Assembly (NCBI GenBank): GCA_041912595.1
Contig: JAYRMR010000016.1
Coordinates: 31,048 to 95,047, forward strand
DNA: 64,000 bases
Source of the DNA: Roseateles_B sp041912595
GTDB taxonomy: Bacteria > Pseudomonadota > Gammaproteobacteria > Burkholderiales > Burkholderiaceae_C
Direction of reading: 5' to 3'
Within the stretch, counting starts at the first letter, position 1. Every line of letters begins with the position of its first letter. The translations under genes were made by a program, and so were the position numbers. The notes under the pieces were generated by a model. It saw only the letters and a list, made by a program, of their open reading frames with translations. It was not told the origin of the DNA and made no database searches. Shown here piece after piece: positions 9,124-18,271 of the stretch.

Positions 9124-11678
9124 GCGCCGCCAGCATCGCCCGCCATCGCGGCGACCGCCCGGACCCGCTGGGCTTCGACGCCCTGCGCGAACGCGGCATC
9201 GGCTGGGCGCAGCAGGCCTCGGGCCGCCTCTGGACGGACTACAACCTGCACGACCCGGGCGTCACGCTGATCGAGGCGCTGTGCTATGCGCTGACCGAGG
9301 ACGTGTTCGCGGCCCGCCAGGACGTGCCGACCCTGCTGGGCCTCGACCCCCTCGCCGACGACGCGGCCTGGGAGCGCTTCGGGCTGTCCCACCGGGGCCA
9401 GCAGGAGCCCTGCCGCCCCTTGAGCGAGCGGGACTGGCAGCTGTGGCTGCGCCAGCAGCTGCCCCAGGCCCGCCAGCTGCGGATGCGGGCGCGGCTCGAC
9501 GCCGACGGCCGCTTCACGGGCCAGTGGACGCTCAGCCTGCAGGACCGGGGGGATGACGCGCTGGAGCAGTCGGGGCTGCGCCAGCTGGCGCTCAAGGCCT
9601 TCTGGAGCCGGCGCAATCTGGCGGAGGACCTCGCCCATCCGCCGCAGTCGCTGGCGCCCCGCTGGGTCGCGCTGGCGCAGCTGCGGGTCTCCGTGACCGG
9701 CGAGCGCGAGCTGGCCGAGCTGCTGGGCGAACTGCTGCAGCGCTGTGACGACGCCATCTCCAGCCGCATCCCGGACAGCCCGGAGCAAGACCTGACCCCC
9801 GACGGCCTCGAGTTCTGCGACGGACCGCTGGGGCGCCCGGCGCATGAGGAGGAGCTGCAGTGGCTGGAGTCGCGGCACCCGGTGCTGCACCCGGCCGACC
9901 TTGCCCGACTGCTGGGTGAGCTGCCGGGCATTGCGGGCGTCGAGGACCTGCACCTCGCCCTGGCCGGCGAGGACGCCGAACGTGCCGGCAGCACCACGCT
10001 GCCGCAGGGCAGCCTGCAACGCTGGGGCATGGACTGGGCCCTGCGCCTGCGCTGGCCGGACCGCCCGCAGGACCTGGCGGGCTGGCAGGTGTTCAAGGAC
10101 GGCGCGGCCATGCGCCTGGACCGCGCGGCCCTGCTGGGCCAGCTGCAGGAGTGGCGGCGGGTGATGTCGCTGCGTCGCGCCGGCAGCGGCGGCGAGGCGG
10201 TGTCCCAGGCCCTCGCCCAGCCCTGGCCCGGCTTTCCCGCGCCCGACACCCTGCCCCCGCTGCCGGACTGGCGGGACGACCACCTGCCGGCCACCGCCGC
10301 GCTGCCCCCGCTCTACGAGCAGGCGCTGCAGGCCGGCGCGGGCCACGGCCCGGGCTTGCGCGCGCAGTGGACCGGCTATCGCGCGCTGCTCGAGCAGGGG
10401 CTGGTGCAGGTGCAGGTGCAGCGCGAGCAGTTGCCGCGCCTCTACGCGCTCGATCAGACCGATCCGCGCAGCTACTGGCCCGGCCTGCCGGGCGAGGCCC
10501 AACTGCCGGGGGTGGACGCCCTGCTGCAGCAGCGGCGCGAGCGGCTGCCCCGGGGCGCCTGGATCGACGACGAGGCGCTGGACCGCCGCCACCGCCTCCT
10601 GGACTACCAGCTCGCCCTGCACGGCGAGCTGCTGGACCACAGCACGCTGCAGGGCTTGCCCTGCTACTTCGAGCCCCAGGCCTGGACGCATCACCTGCTG
10701 CGGCTCAAGCGCCGCTTCGCCCGGCGCCTGCCGCGGCTCACGCAGGAACGCCACGCGGGGGCGGACTACAGCCTGCCGCTGCTGGACCACCCGGACCACG
10801 CGCCCCCGCTGCAGGAGCGTCTGGCCCTGCAGCTGGGCTGCCTCGCCGGGCACAGCCGCCGGCTGAGCAGCGCGCTGGAGGCGCTGTTCGAGCAGGTCGT
10901 GACGCCCCAGGATGCAGTCGATGCCGACGACTCGGACCGTGAGCGCCCGATGCGCCACGTCCGCGAGGACGACGAGCGGCACCTGCGCCCGGTGCTGGAA
11001 GCGCAGTCCCGCGCCCGCCCGCTCGAGGGGCCGCCGCTCGCGGAGCGGCTCGCCGCGCTGGCGCACGTGCTGCGGCCGCTCGGCCCGGACCTGGACTGGC
11101 TGCAGGCGGCGCTTCACCCGCAGCGCTTCCGGCTGGCCGGCGAACGCGGCCCGCTGCTGCTGCTGGACGACAGCGGCCGCCATGCCTGGAGCATCGAGCT
11201 GGGCGAGCGCGGCCGGGACGAGGGTCCGGATGCGGCCTACACGCTGGCGCAGGCCCTGCATGAGCTGGCCTGCCTCATCCAGCTGCACTGCGAGGGCCTG
11301 CACCTGGTCGAGCCCCTGCTGCTGCGCCCCGTGGGCGAGGCGAGCGAAACGGGGGCCGCGCCGGACGTCGATCTCTACCTGGTCTGCACCGGCTGGACGG
11401 CCCGCGCGCGCGATGAGCGCTACCGGGAACTCGTGCAGGCGCAGCTGATGCGGGAGGCGCCGGCCCACCTGCGCTGCGGCCTGCTGTGGCTGGACGCCGG
11501 CGCCATGCGCGCCTTCGAGTCGATGTGGGCCCGCTGGCTCGGGCTGCGGCGCCGCTACTGCCTGGCGCTGCTGGCGGGCGCGGTCTCCCCTCGCCTGTCC
11601 GAGCCGCTCGACGAGGCCGGCAGCGCCTTGCTTGCGTGGCTGCAGGCGCAGGCGGCCCGCGGCGGGGAGCCGTCATGA
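9120..11678 (+). CDS. Second large baseplate wedge protein (Afp12-like)
   Basis: An 852-residue protein with the N-terminal signature RLWTDYNLHDPGVTLIEALC, diagnostic of Afp12-type baseplate proteins. It probably pairs with the Afp11-like protein to form the wedge dimer around the spike hub. The ATG at 9120 overlaps the preceding stop by 4 bases; an in-frame start at 9057 lies inside the previous gene and is not preferred. The stop overlaps the tape-measure ATG. The remaining sequence is Leu/Arg-rich and has no recognisable enzymatic motif. Confidence 0.85.
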   Translation: MSAASIARHRGDRPDPLGFDALRERGIGWAQQASGRLWTDYNLHDPGVTLIEALCYALTEDVFAARQDVPTLLGLDPLADDAAWERFGLSHRGQQEPCRPLSERDWQLWLRQQLPQARQLRMRARLDADGRFTGQWTLSLQDRGDDALEQSGLRQLALKAFWSRRNLAEDLAHPPQSLAPRWVALAQLRVSVTGERELAELLGELLQRCDDAISSRIPDSPEQDLTPDGLEFCDGPLGRPAHEEELQWLESRHPVLHPADLARLLGELPGIAGVEDLHLALAGEDAERAGSTTLPQGSLQRWGMDWALRLRWPDRPQDLAGWQVFKDGAAMRLDRAALLGQLQEWRRVMSLRRAGSGGEAVSQALAQPWPGFPAPDTLPPLPDWRDDHLPATAALPPLYEQALQAGAGHGPGLRAQWTGYRALLEQGLVQVQVQREQLPRLYALDQTDPRSYWPGLPGEAQLPGVDALLQQRRERLPRGAWIDDEALDRRHRLLDYQLALHGELLDHSTLQGLPCYFEPQAWTHHLLRLKRRFARRLPRLTQERHAGADYSLPLLDHPDHAPPLQERLALQLGCLAGHSRRLSSALEALFEQVVTPQDAVDADDSDRERPMRHVREDDERHLRPVLEAQSRARPLEGPPLAERLAALAHVLRPLGPDLDWLQAALHPQRFRLAGERGPLLLLDDSGRHAWSIELGERGRDEGPDAAYTLAQALHELACLIQLHCEGLHLVEPLLLRPVGEASETGAAPDVDLYLVCTGWTARARDERYRELVQAQLMREAPAHLRCGLLWLDAGAMRAFESMWARWLGLRRRYCLALLAGAVSPRLSEPLDEAGSALLAWLQAQAARGGEPS

Positions 11679-14221
11679 GCGCGCATGTGATCGAGACGCT
11701 CAGCCTGGAGCTGCGGCACCGCAGCGGGCAGGCCGCCACCCAGGGCCACGCCTTCCACGAGCGGCTGCTGCGATTCCTGCGGGGCGACGGGCTGCGGCTC
11801 ATCGAGCAGCAGTTCGACCTCTGGGGCCCGCGCCTGCGCGAGCCGCTGCTGCGACGCCTGGAGCTGGATCTCGGCTGTCTGCGGCCGGGGCAGGACGAGC
11901 AGGAATGGCAGCGGCGCCTGGCCCTGGCGCTGGAGGAGGCCTTGCTGCCGCTGGCCGTGATGCCGGATGGACGCGGGGTGGCGCAGCGTCTGCCGATGCC
12001 GTCTGCGGAACGGTCGCAGTCCCTGGCGCATTTCCTCGCCTATCTCGAGCGCGGCCACCTGCCCTGGCAGCTGGCCAGCACGCCGCAGGGCTCGCTGGCC
12101 CGCTGGCTCGCGTGGCTGGTGCAGCAGCAGGGGGGCGCCTTGTGGCGGGCCCTGGAGCGGCATCCGGCCGGGCCGCGCCTGCTCGAGCGCCTGCGCGGCA
12201 TCAGCCCGCACGAGGGCCTGCAGGCGCTGCTGGCCCAGCGGGATCCTCACCTCGGCCGGCAGCTGGCGCAGCTGGACGAGCAGGCGCTGCTGCCCCTGCA
12301 GGCCAGCGGGCGCCTCAGCGCCTACGAACGCCAGCGCCTGCAGCAGGTGCTCCGGGCGGAGGCCCTGGACCTGCTGTGGGAGGCCCGCGGCCGCCCGCTG
12401 GGCGAGGCCCGTCGGGAGCGCCTGCGACGGGCGCTCCAGGCCCAGCTCAGCCAGGCGCTGGGCGCGGGCTGGCAGGCCCGTTTGCAGCCGCTCGCGCCAC
12501 CTCGCGGCGAGCAAGGCCTGCTGCAGGAGCTGTTGCAGACGCCGGCCGGCCCGTCCCGCGGGCAAGACCTGACCCCGATCCTGGACGCGGACCGGGCGGC
12601 GCTGGACCTCGAAGCCACGGCGGCCGGGGCCGGCCGCGCCCCGGGCCGGGTCTGGGAGGCCGGGCTGCTGCGCCTGCGACCCTTGCTGGACGCGGGGCGC
12701 CCGCTGCAGGCGTCCCAGCAGCAGCGCCTGCTGCGCCAGCTGCGCCTGCTGGGCAGCCACCACGGCCCGGCGCTGGGCCAGCGCCTGCTGCAATGGATTC
12801 AGGCCGGCGCCGCGCGGCGCCGCTGGGCGCTGGCGCTGAGTCCGGCGCACTTCGGCGGCCTGCTCGGCTGCCTGGTGCCGATGCCGGCCTCGACGCCTTC
12901 GCCTCGCCCCGGTGAGCCGCTGCCGCTGGCCCCGGCGGCCCCGGCCGTGCACTTTGCGGAGTCCCTGCGCCAGGCGGCCCTGCGGCTGCAGCGCAGCGCC
13001 CCGCCGGGGCTGCGGCCCGGGCTGTCGCGGCTGCAGTCCCTGCTGATGGAAGCCTGCCTGGACGCCGCCGCCCGCGGCGAGCGCCTGCCCGACCACCACG
13101 CCGGCTGGCAACGCTTCTGGGACGCCGCCTGGCAGCGCTGGGAGGCGCCCGGCGCCTCACCCGAACGCGCCCTGGCCCGGGCGGGCACCGAGACGCGCGC
13201 CGGGGGCGAGGCCACGGCCACCTCCGCCTCGCCCTGGCTGCCCCCCGCGCCCGCCCGCCCCGAGCGCCAGCGGACGCCGGACGGCCCGCCCGCATCGCCC
13301 CTGGACCGCGCGCTGCAGGGTCTGGCCCGGCAATGCGAGCAGGGCCGCTGGCACTGGCCGCAGCGCCTGCGCCTGGCCCGGCTGCTCAGCAGCGAGCAGG
13401 CCTGCGCCCGCTGGCTGCGCCTGTTCGACGAGACCCGCCGCTGGCAGATGATCCGCGCCCAGTTCGGCGCCGCCACGCAGGCCCTGCAGCAGCGTGCCGG
13501 CCGCCTGCTGCGCTGGCTCGGGCAGACCGTGCAGGAGCCCGCCGCGGCCCTGGCCGAGCACTGGCGCCGGCTCACCCGCGCCCTGTTCCTCGACGGGCGC
13601 CCGGCCACGGCGGACGCCCTGCGCGACGCCTACCAGCAGGCCCCGGCGCCCACACCGCCGGAGCCTGCCCCGCGGCCCGCGCCGCCGGCCCCGACCGAGC
13701 GCGAACCCATCTGGGTGGACGACGCGGGCCAGGTGCTGCTGGCCGCCTATGCCGAGCGGCTGTTCAAGCACCTGGACCTTCTGGACCAGGGCCGCTTCCG
13801 GGACGAGAGCGCCCGTGCGCGCGCCGTGCAGTGCCTGCAGCGCCTGTGCCACGGCGAGCAGGCGCGGGACGAGTGCGACACCGTGCTCTCCCGCCTGCTG
13901 TGCGGCGCCGACCCGGCCACGCGGCTGCCCGAGGTGCCGCCGCTGCCGCCCGAGACCGAGGCCGTGCTGGAGCAGATGCTGCAGGCCGTGATCGCGCACT
14001 GGAAGGCGCTGGGGCGCACCTCGATCGCCGGCCTGCGCGAGACCTTTCTGCAGCGCCGCGGCCGCCTGCTGAAGGAGCGGCCGCGCCATGATGCCCCGCC
14101 GGCCTGGCGGCTGCGCGTCGAGAAGCGCGGTCTGGACGTGCTGCTGGACCGCCTGCCCTGGGGCTTCTCGACGATCCGCCTGCCCTGGATGGAAGGAGTG
14201 CTGCATGTGGAATGGCGTTGA
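11675..14221 (+). CDS. Contractile injection system tape-measure protein (Afp14-like)
   Basis: An 848-residue protein. The C-terminal ~180 residues match the CIS tape-measure family: LLAAYAERLFKHLDLLDQGRF, a CLQRLCHGEQ segment, VIAHWKALGRTSIAGLRETF, and the final LLDRLPWGFSTIRLPWM. The central part is long, Leu/Arg/Gln-rich and helical, as expected for a ruler that fixes tube length. A Pro-rich linker at about residues 600-680 precedes the C-terminal domain. The start at 11675 overlaps the previous stop (ATGA), and the end overlaps the ATPase gene by 17 bases. Family assignment is strong on the C-terminus. Confidence 0.88.
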   Translation: MSAHVIETLSLELRHRSGQAATQGHAFHERLLRFLRGDGLRLIEQQFDLWGPRLREPLLRRLELDLGCLRPGQDEQEWQRRLALALEEALLPLAVMPDGRGVAQRLPMPSAERSQSLAHFLAYLERGHLPWQLASTPQGSLARWLAWLVQQQGGALWRALERHPAGPRLLERLRGISPHEGLQALLAQRDPHLGRQLAQLDEQALLPLQASGRLSAYERQRLQQVLRAEALDLLWEARGRPLGEARRERLRRALQAQLSQALGAGWQARLQPLAPPRGEQGLLQELLQTPAGPSRGQDLTPILDADRAALDLEATAAGAGRAPGRVWEAGLLRLRPLLDAGRPLQASQQQRLLRQLRLLGSHHGPALGQRLLQWIQAGAARRRWALALSPAHFGGLLGCLVPMPASTPSPRPGEPLPLAPAAPAVHFAESLRQAALRLQRSAPPGLRPGLSRLQSLLMEACLDAAARGERLPDHHAGWQRFWDAAWQRWEAPGASPERALARAGTETRAGGEATATSASPWLPPAPARPERQRTPDGPPASPLDRALQGLARQCEQGRWHWPQRLRLARLLSSEQACARWLRLFDETRRWQMIRAQFGAATQALQQRAGRLLRWLGQTVQEPAAALAEHWRRLTRALFLDGRPATADALRDAYQQAPAPTPPEPAPRPAPPAPTEREPIWVDDAGQVLLAAYAERLFKHLDLLDQGRFRDESARARAVQCLQRLCHGEQARDECDTVLSRLLCGADPATRLPEVPPLPPETEAVLEQMLQAVIAHWKALGRTSIAGLRETFLQRRGRLLKERPRHDAPPAWRLRVEKRGLDVLLDRLPWGFSTIRLPWMEGVLHVEWR

Positions 14222-15548
14222 GACCCCGCACAGCCTGGCGCTGTCGCAGGAGCTGGACTGGCTGGACCGGGTGCTGAACCTGCGCCTGGAGCAGCACTTC
14301 CAGCAGCGCAGCGAAGGCCTGGAGGCGGCCGAGCCCCCGCCCGCGCCGCCTGCGGGCAGCGAGCTGGGCCGCTGGGTCGACCAGATGCGACTCGGCCCCG
14401 AGGAACGCCTGCTGCTCGCACTGGCGCTCGTGCCGCACCTGCGGCCGGCGGCGCTGGACCTGCTCTTCATGCGCAACGAGAACCTGGAGCGCGGCTTCAC
14501 CGAGTTCGGCGGCATCAAGGCGCAGGCGCACGGCGGCTTCCTGCCCACGGGCGAGACGGCGGCCTTCCTGATCGCCGGGGAGTCCCTCGCGCGGCGCGTG
14601 GCGATGCTGGAGCTCTTCGATCCCCGCCACCCGCTGGTCGAGCGCGGCTTCCTGCAACTGGACCTCCCGCCCCCGGGCGAGCCGCGTCTGAGCGGCACGC
14701 TGAGCCTCAGCAGCGAGGCCCTGCAGCTGCTGAGCAGCGGGCGCGCCGACCGGCCGGACTACAGCCTGCAGTTCCCGGCCAAGCGCATCGAATCGCCCCT
14801 GGACTGGAGCGACCTGATCCTGCCGCCCGAGGTGATGGACGAGGTGGAGCAGGTCTGCGCCTGGATGCAGCAGGGCCGCACGCTGATGGAGGACTGGGGC
14901 CTCGCCCGCGCCCTGAAGCCGGGCTACCGCGCCCTCTTCCACGGGCCGCCCGGCACCGGCAAGACGCTCACCGCCACGCTCATCGGCCAGCGCACCGGCG
15001 CCGACGTCTATCGCATCGATCTCTCGATGGTGGTGTCCAAGTACATCGGCGAGACCGAGAAGAACCTCGCCCGCGTCTTCGACCAGGCGGCCACGCGGCG
15101 CTGGATCCTGTTCTTCGACGAGGCCGACGCCCTCTTCGGCAAGCGCGGGGCCGTGAGCAATGCCAACGACCACCACGCCAACCAGGAAATCGCCTACCTC
15201 CTGCAGCGCGTGGAGGACTTCCCCGGCGTCGTCATCCTGGCCAGCAATCTGCGCAGCAACCTGGACGAGGCCTTCTCTCGCCGCTTTCAATCCATGATCT
15301 ATTTCCCCATGCCCGACGCCGAGGCCCGCCTGCGACTGTGGCAAGGCATGCTCGGCGCGCAACACCTGGCCCCCGACGTCGACCTCATCGCGCTGGCCCA
15401 GCGCCACGAGCTGGCCGGCGGCGCCATTGCCAACGTCATCCGCCACGCGGCGCTGAGCGCCCTGCGCGACGGGCGCCAGCAGATCCGCCTGCTGGAGCTG
15501 CGCACCGGCCTGGCCAAGGAACTCCGCAAGGAAGGAAGGACGCTATGA
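14205..15548 (+). CDS. AAA+ ATPase of the eCIS (Afp15-like)
   Basis: A 447-residue AAA+ ATPase. The C-terminal domain has Walker A GPPGTGKT at about residue 246, Walker B ILFFDEADALFG at about 300, and an arginine-finger-like SRRFQSM region. The N-terminal half is the eCIS-specific domain (ALVPHLRPAALDLLFMRNEN). In eCIS it is thought to assist assembly or loading of the particle. The start at 14205 is chosen because GGAAGGAG lies 7-14 bases upstream; this places the start inside the end of the tape-measure gene. The stop overlaps the ATG of the following envelope protein by 4 bases. Confidence 0.92.
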   Translation: MWNGVETPHSLALSQELDWLDRVLNLRLEQHFQQRSEGLEAAEPPPAPPAGSELGRWVDQMRLGPEERLLLALALVPHLRPAALDLLFMRNENLERGFTEFGGIKAQAHGGFLPTGETAAFLIAGESLARRVAMLELFDPRHPLVERGFLQLDLPPPGEPRLSGTLSLSSEALQLLSSGRADRPDYSLQFPAKRIESPLDWSDLILPPEVMDEVEQVCAWMQQGRTLMEDWGLARALKPGYRALFHGPPGTGKTLTATLIGQRTGADVYRIDLSMVVSKYIGETEKNLARVFDQAATRRWILFFDEADALFGKRGAVSNANDHHANQEIAYLLQRVEDFPGVVILASNLRSNLDEAFSRRFQSMIYFPMPDAEARLRLWQGMLGAQHLAPDVDLIALAQRHELAGGAIANVIRHAALSALRDGRQQIRLLELRTGLAKELRKEGRTL

Positions 15549-18271
15549 GCCATTCCGGCCCCTTCACTGCGGCGGCGCGCCCCGCGCCCACCCGCCGACG
15601 CCTGTGGGCGCTGCCGGCCCTGGCCGGGCTGCTGATGGCCGGGCTGCCCGCCTGGACGGCCGCGCCCGCCAGCCCCGCCAGCGTGCCTGCATCGGCCAGC
15701 GAGACCGCCAAGGCCGCCAGCGCCTCGACGCCCGCCCTGCCTGCATCAGGCCCCGCCAGCGCGCCCGCGGCGGCCGAGACGCAGGCCGTGCAGCCCGCCG
15801 GCGTCATCTCCAGCATCGCGCTGCCGCCCGGGCCCGCCTGCCGCGCGCCGGTCAAGCCGCCCTGCGTCGATCCCCATCCGCTGAGTCTCGAGCGCCTGCC
15901 GGAGACGCTCCCCCGAGGACGCCAGGGCATTGCCTACCTGCGCGTCATCCAGGCCGAGGGCGGGCAGGCGCCCTATGTCTACACCGTCGTGGACGGCCAG
16001 CCGCCCGCCGGCCTCGAGCTCGCACCGCAGGGCCTGCTCCAGGGCACGCCCACGCAGGTGCAGCGCAGCCGCTTCGTGGTGATGGTGCGGGATGCGGTGG
16101 GGCGCCAGGCGCAGCAGGCCTACCTGCTGCAGGTGCTGCCGGCGCCGCAGAAGAGTGCCCCCGCCGCCTCCGCCGCCCGGCCGGCCTCGAGCCCGACGCC
16201 CCTGCAGCAGGTGGACCTCAAGCAGGTGGCCGGCAGCGGGCTGCCGCGGCCGGACATGATCGTCTACCAGCTCCAACCCGCGCAGCTGGACGAGCTCAAG
16301 ACGATCTACACCCCGTCCGAGTCGGCGCCCGCACCCGCCGCCGATGGCGCGCCCCCCGGGTCGGGTGCAGCAGCTGGCACAACGGCCGCCACAACGGCCG
16401 CCACAACAGCTGGCACCCCGGCCGGCAACCCGGCCGAGCAGCCGACGCCCGCCGCCCCGCCCATGGACTGGAGCGAGGCCCAGCAGACCCAGCTCCAGCA
16501 CTGGCTGGCGCCGGTGATGGGCGTGGAGTATCCGAGCCGCGCCCTCTTCCTCGCCGCGGTGAATGCCCTGGCCTGCGATCAGGTCGAGTCCCTGCTGAAC
16601 ATCGAGTCCCAGCGCACGGGCCGCCCGCGCGTCAAGCCGGCCCCCGGCGCCCGGACCTGCGAGCAGCGTCTGACGGAAGCACGGCAGCGGGCCGAGGCGC
16701 CAGAGAAGGCGGCCGCGAGCGGCGGCGCCGTTCCACCCAAGACGCCCGCGACCGCGGCGCCCCCGGCCGCTGCGGCCTCTGCCGCCAAGGGCGGCGCGGG
16801 AATGCCCACGGACGCCCTGCCGGAGTGGCTGCTGCCCGGACCGCTGGCCGTCTGGCTGGCCAAGGCGGCCGCACAGCCCCGCGTGCTCGACCCTCTGCCG
16901 CGGGCCGCCCCGGCCGCCTCCGCCGCCTGGAAGGCCGACGCCGGATGCGACTGCGTGAACGTGCGCGAGCGCCAGACGCTCTACGCCATCGCCCCCACGT
17001 GGCAGCCCGGCATCGACGCCGAGCCGCTCGACTACAGCCTCATCCACCGCCTGACGGCCTTCGGCTTCAGCCTGCCGCAGCTGCTGCAGCGCAAGGCCAC
17101 GCCGCCGGGCGAGGACCCGGACCTCAAGCAGCGGCTCGCCTTCATCGAGACGGCGCGCCGGCATGACACCCGCATCGACCTCGGCATCTACCACCAGGAC
17201 TGGCGCTTCCTCGACGACAGCCTGCCGCAGCAACGCGAGCGCTATGTGCAGCGCCTGCTGGACGACGTGCCGCACCAGGCGCGCCTGTGGCTCGATGCGC
17301 CGCTGCCCGGCTTCGCGGCGCGCTGGAAGGCCTATCTGCCGGGCTTCGGCAGCGTCCAGCGGCTGGGCGACGGGCTCACCCTCTACTTCGACAACACCCC
17401 GTCGGACGAGCAGAGCGCGGCCTTCCGCAACTTCGGCGAGTTCTACCCGCAGTTCGTCAAGCGCATGGCCGACGCGATGGGCGAGAACCCGCAGCGCAGC
17501 TACTCGCTCAACCTGCTGATCAACCTGGAGCAGATCAAGACGGGCGGCGCGATGTCCGTCGCGCGGCTGTTCGAGCTGCTGAAGGCCGTGGAGAAGCCGC
17601 AGGAGGTCAATGGCCGCATCGTCGAGACCAGCAGCGACTCGTACCAGCGCGGCAGCAATGTGGTGCTGCGCTTCCTCGTCTTCCTGCCCGAGCCGAGTTC
17701 GGACAGCAAGAAGCAGCTGCGCCGCCTGATCGAGGAGAGCCCGGCGCTCAAGGGCGCGGACCGGCGCATCTTCCTGCGCAGCGTCGTGCCCCTGCTGGTG
17801 CTGCCGCAGCGCAACCCGCAGCAGTACGAGGACGACGTCGTCTACGTCCAGGACAACTTCGATGGCATCGGCTTCTGGCCCGCGCCGCTGATCGACAGCC
17901 AGATCAGCGCCGAGCAGCGCCACACCCTGCGCCGCGTGTTCGTGACCGATCCGCCGTCCTCGCTCAGCGAGGCCGTGTGCGGCGTGGTGTGCCCGAACCG
18001 CTGGGCGCTGCGGCTGCTGCTGGAGCTGCTGCTGCTCGCCGGTCTGCTGACCTGGGTGGCCTTCCAGTGGAACTGCGAGTGGCGCGCGAAGTACGGCCGC
18101 CTCGCGCTGCTGGCGGGCATCCCGCCCGTCATCGTCGGCGCGGCGCTGCTGCAGTGCGACCCGGCGCTGGCCGGCATCCGCAACAGCAATGCGCAGCTCG
18201 TGACGCTGATCGCGATTCCCGTCATTGCGGCGCTCGCGGCGCTGCTCAAGCGAAAGGTGGAGAAGCCATGA
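15545..18271 (+). CDS. Envelope-anchored eCIS-linked protein with putative Ig domain, function unknown
   Basis: A 908-residue protein inside the eCIS operon, overlapping both neighbours by 4 bases. Residues about 18-40 form a signal peptide or membrane anchor (RRRLWALPALAGLLMAGLPA). A Pro/Ala/Ser-rich linker follows. At about 115-200 there is a putative Ig fold of the He_PIG type (YLRVIQAEGGQAPYVYTVVDG, PPAGLELAPQGLLQGTPT). A second low-complexity linker with TAATTAATTAGT-like repeats covers about 275-310. The main domain, about 460-800, has segments reminiscent of a glycoside-hydrolase-like barrel (RIDLGIYHQDWRF, VYVQDNFDGIGFWPAPL). The C-terminus has hydrophobic helices from about 825 onward. 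It would thus face the periplasm with its C-terminus in the inner membrane. The barrel reading is weak. A role in anchoring, release or loading of the particle is inference from position. Confidence 0.6.
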   Translation: MSHSGPFTAAARPAPTRRRLWALPALAGLLMAGLPAWTAAPASPASVPASASETAKAASASTPALPASGPASAPAAAETQAVQPAGVISSIALPPGPACRAPVKPPCVDPHPLSLERLPETLPRGRQGIAYLRVIQAEGGQAPYVYTVVDGQPPAGLELAPQGLLQGTPTQVQRSRFVVMVRDAVGRQAQQAYLLQVLPAPQKSAPAASAARPASSPTPLQQVDLKQVAGSGLPRPDMIVYQLQPAQLDELKTIYTPSESAPAPAADGAPPGSGAAAGTTAATTAATTAGTPAGNPAEQPTPAAPPMDWSEAQQTQLQHWLAPVMGVEYPSRALFLAAVNALACDQVESLLNIESQRTGRPRVKPAPGARTCEQRLTEARQRAEAPEKAAASGGAVPPKTPATAAPPAAAASAAKGGAGMPTDALPEWLLPGPLAVWLAKAAAQPRVLDPLPRAAPAASAAWKADAGCDCVNVRERQTLYAIAPTWQPGIDAEPLDYSLIHRLTAFGFSLPQLLQRKATPPGEDPDLKQRLAFIETARRHDTRIDLGIYHQDWRFLDDSLPQQRERYVQRLLDDVPHQARLWLDAPLPGFAARWKAYLPGFGSVQRLGDGLTLYFDNTPSDEQSAAFRNFGEFYPQFVKRMADAMGENPQRSYSLNLLINLEQIKTGGAMSVARLFELLKAVEKPQEVNGRIVETSSDSYQRGSNVVLRFLVFLPEPSSDSKKQLRRLIEESPALKGADRRIFLRSVVPLLVLPQRNPQQYEDDVVYVQDNFDGIGFWPAPLIDSQISAEQRHTLRRVFVTDPPSSLSEAVCGVVCPNRWALRLLLELLLLAGLLTWVAFQWNCEWRAKYGRLALLAGIPPVIVGAALLQCDPALAGIRNSNAQLVTLIAIPVIAALAALLKRKVEKP

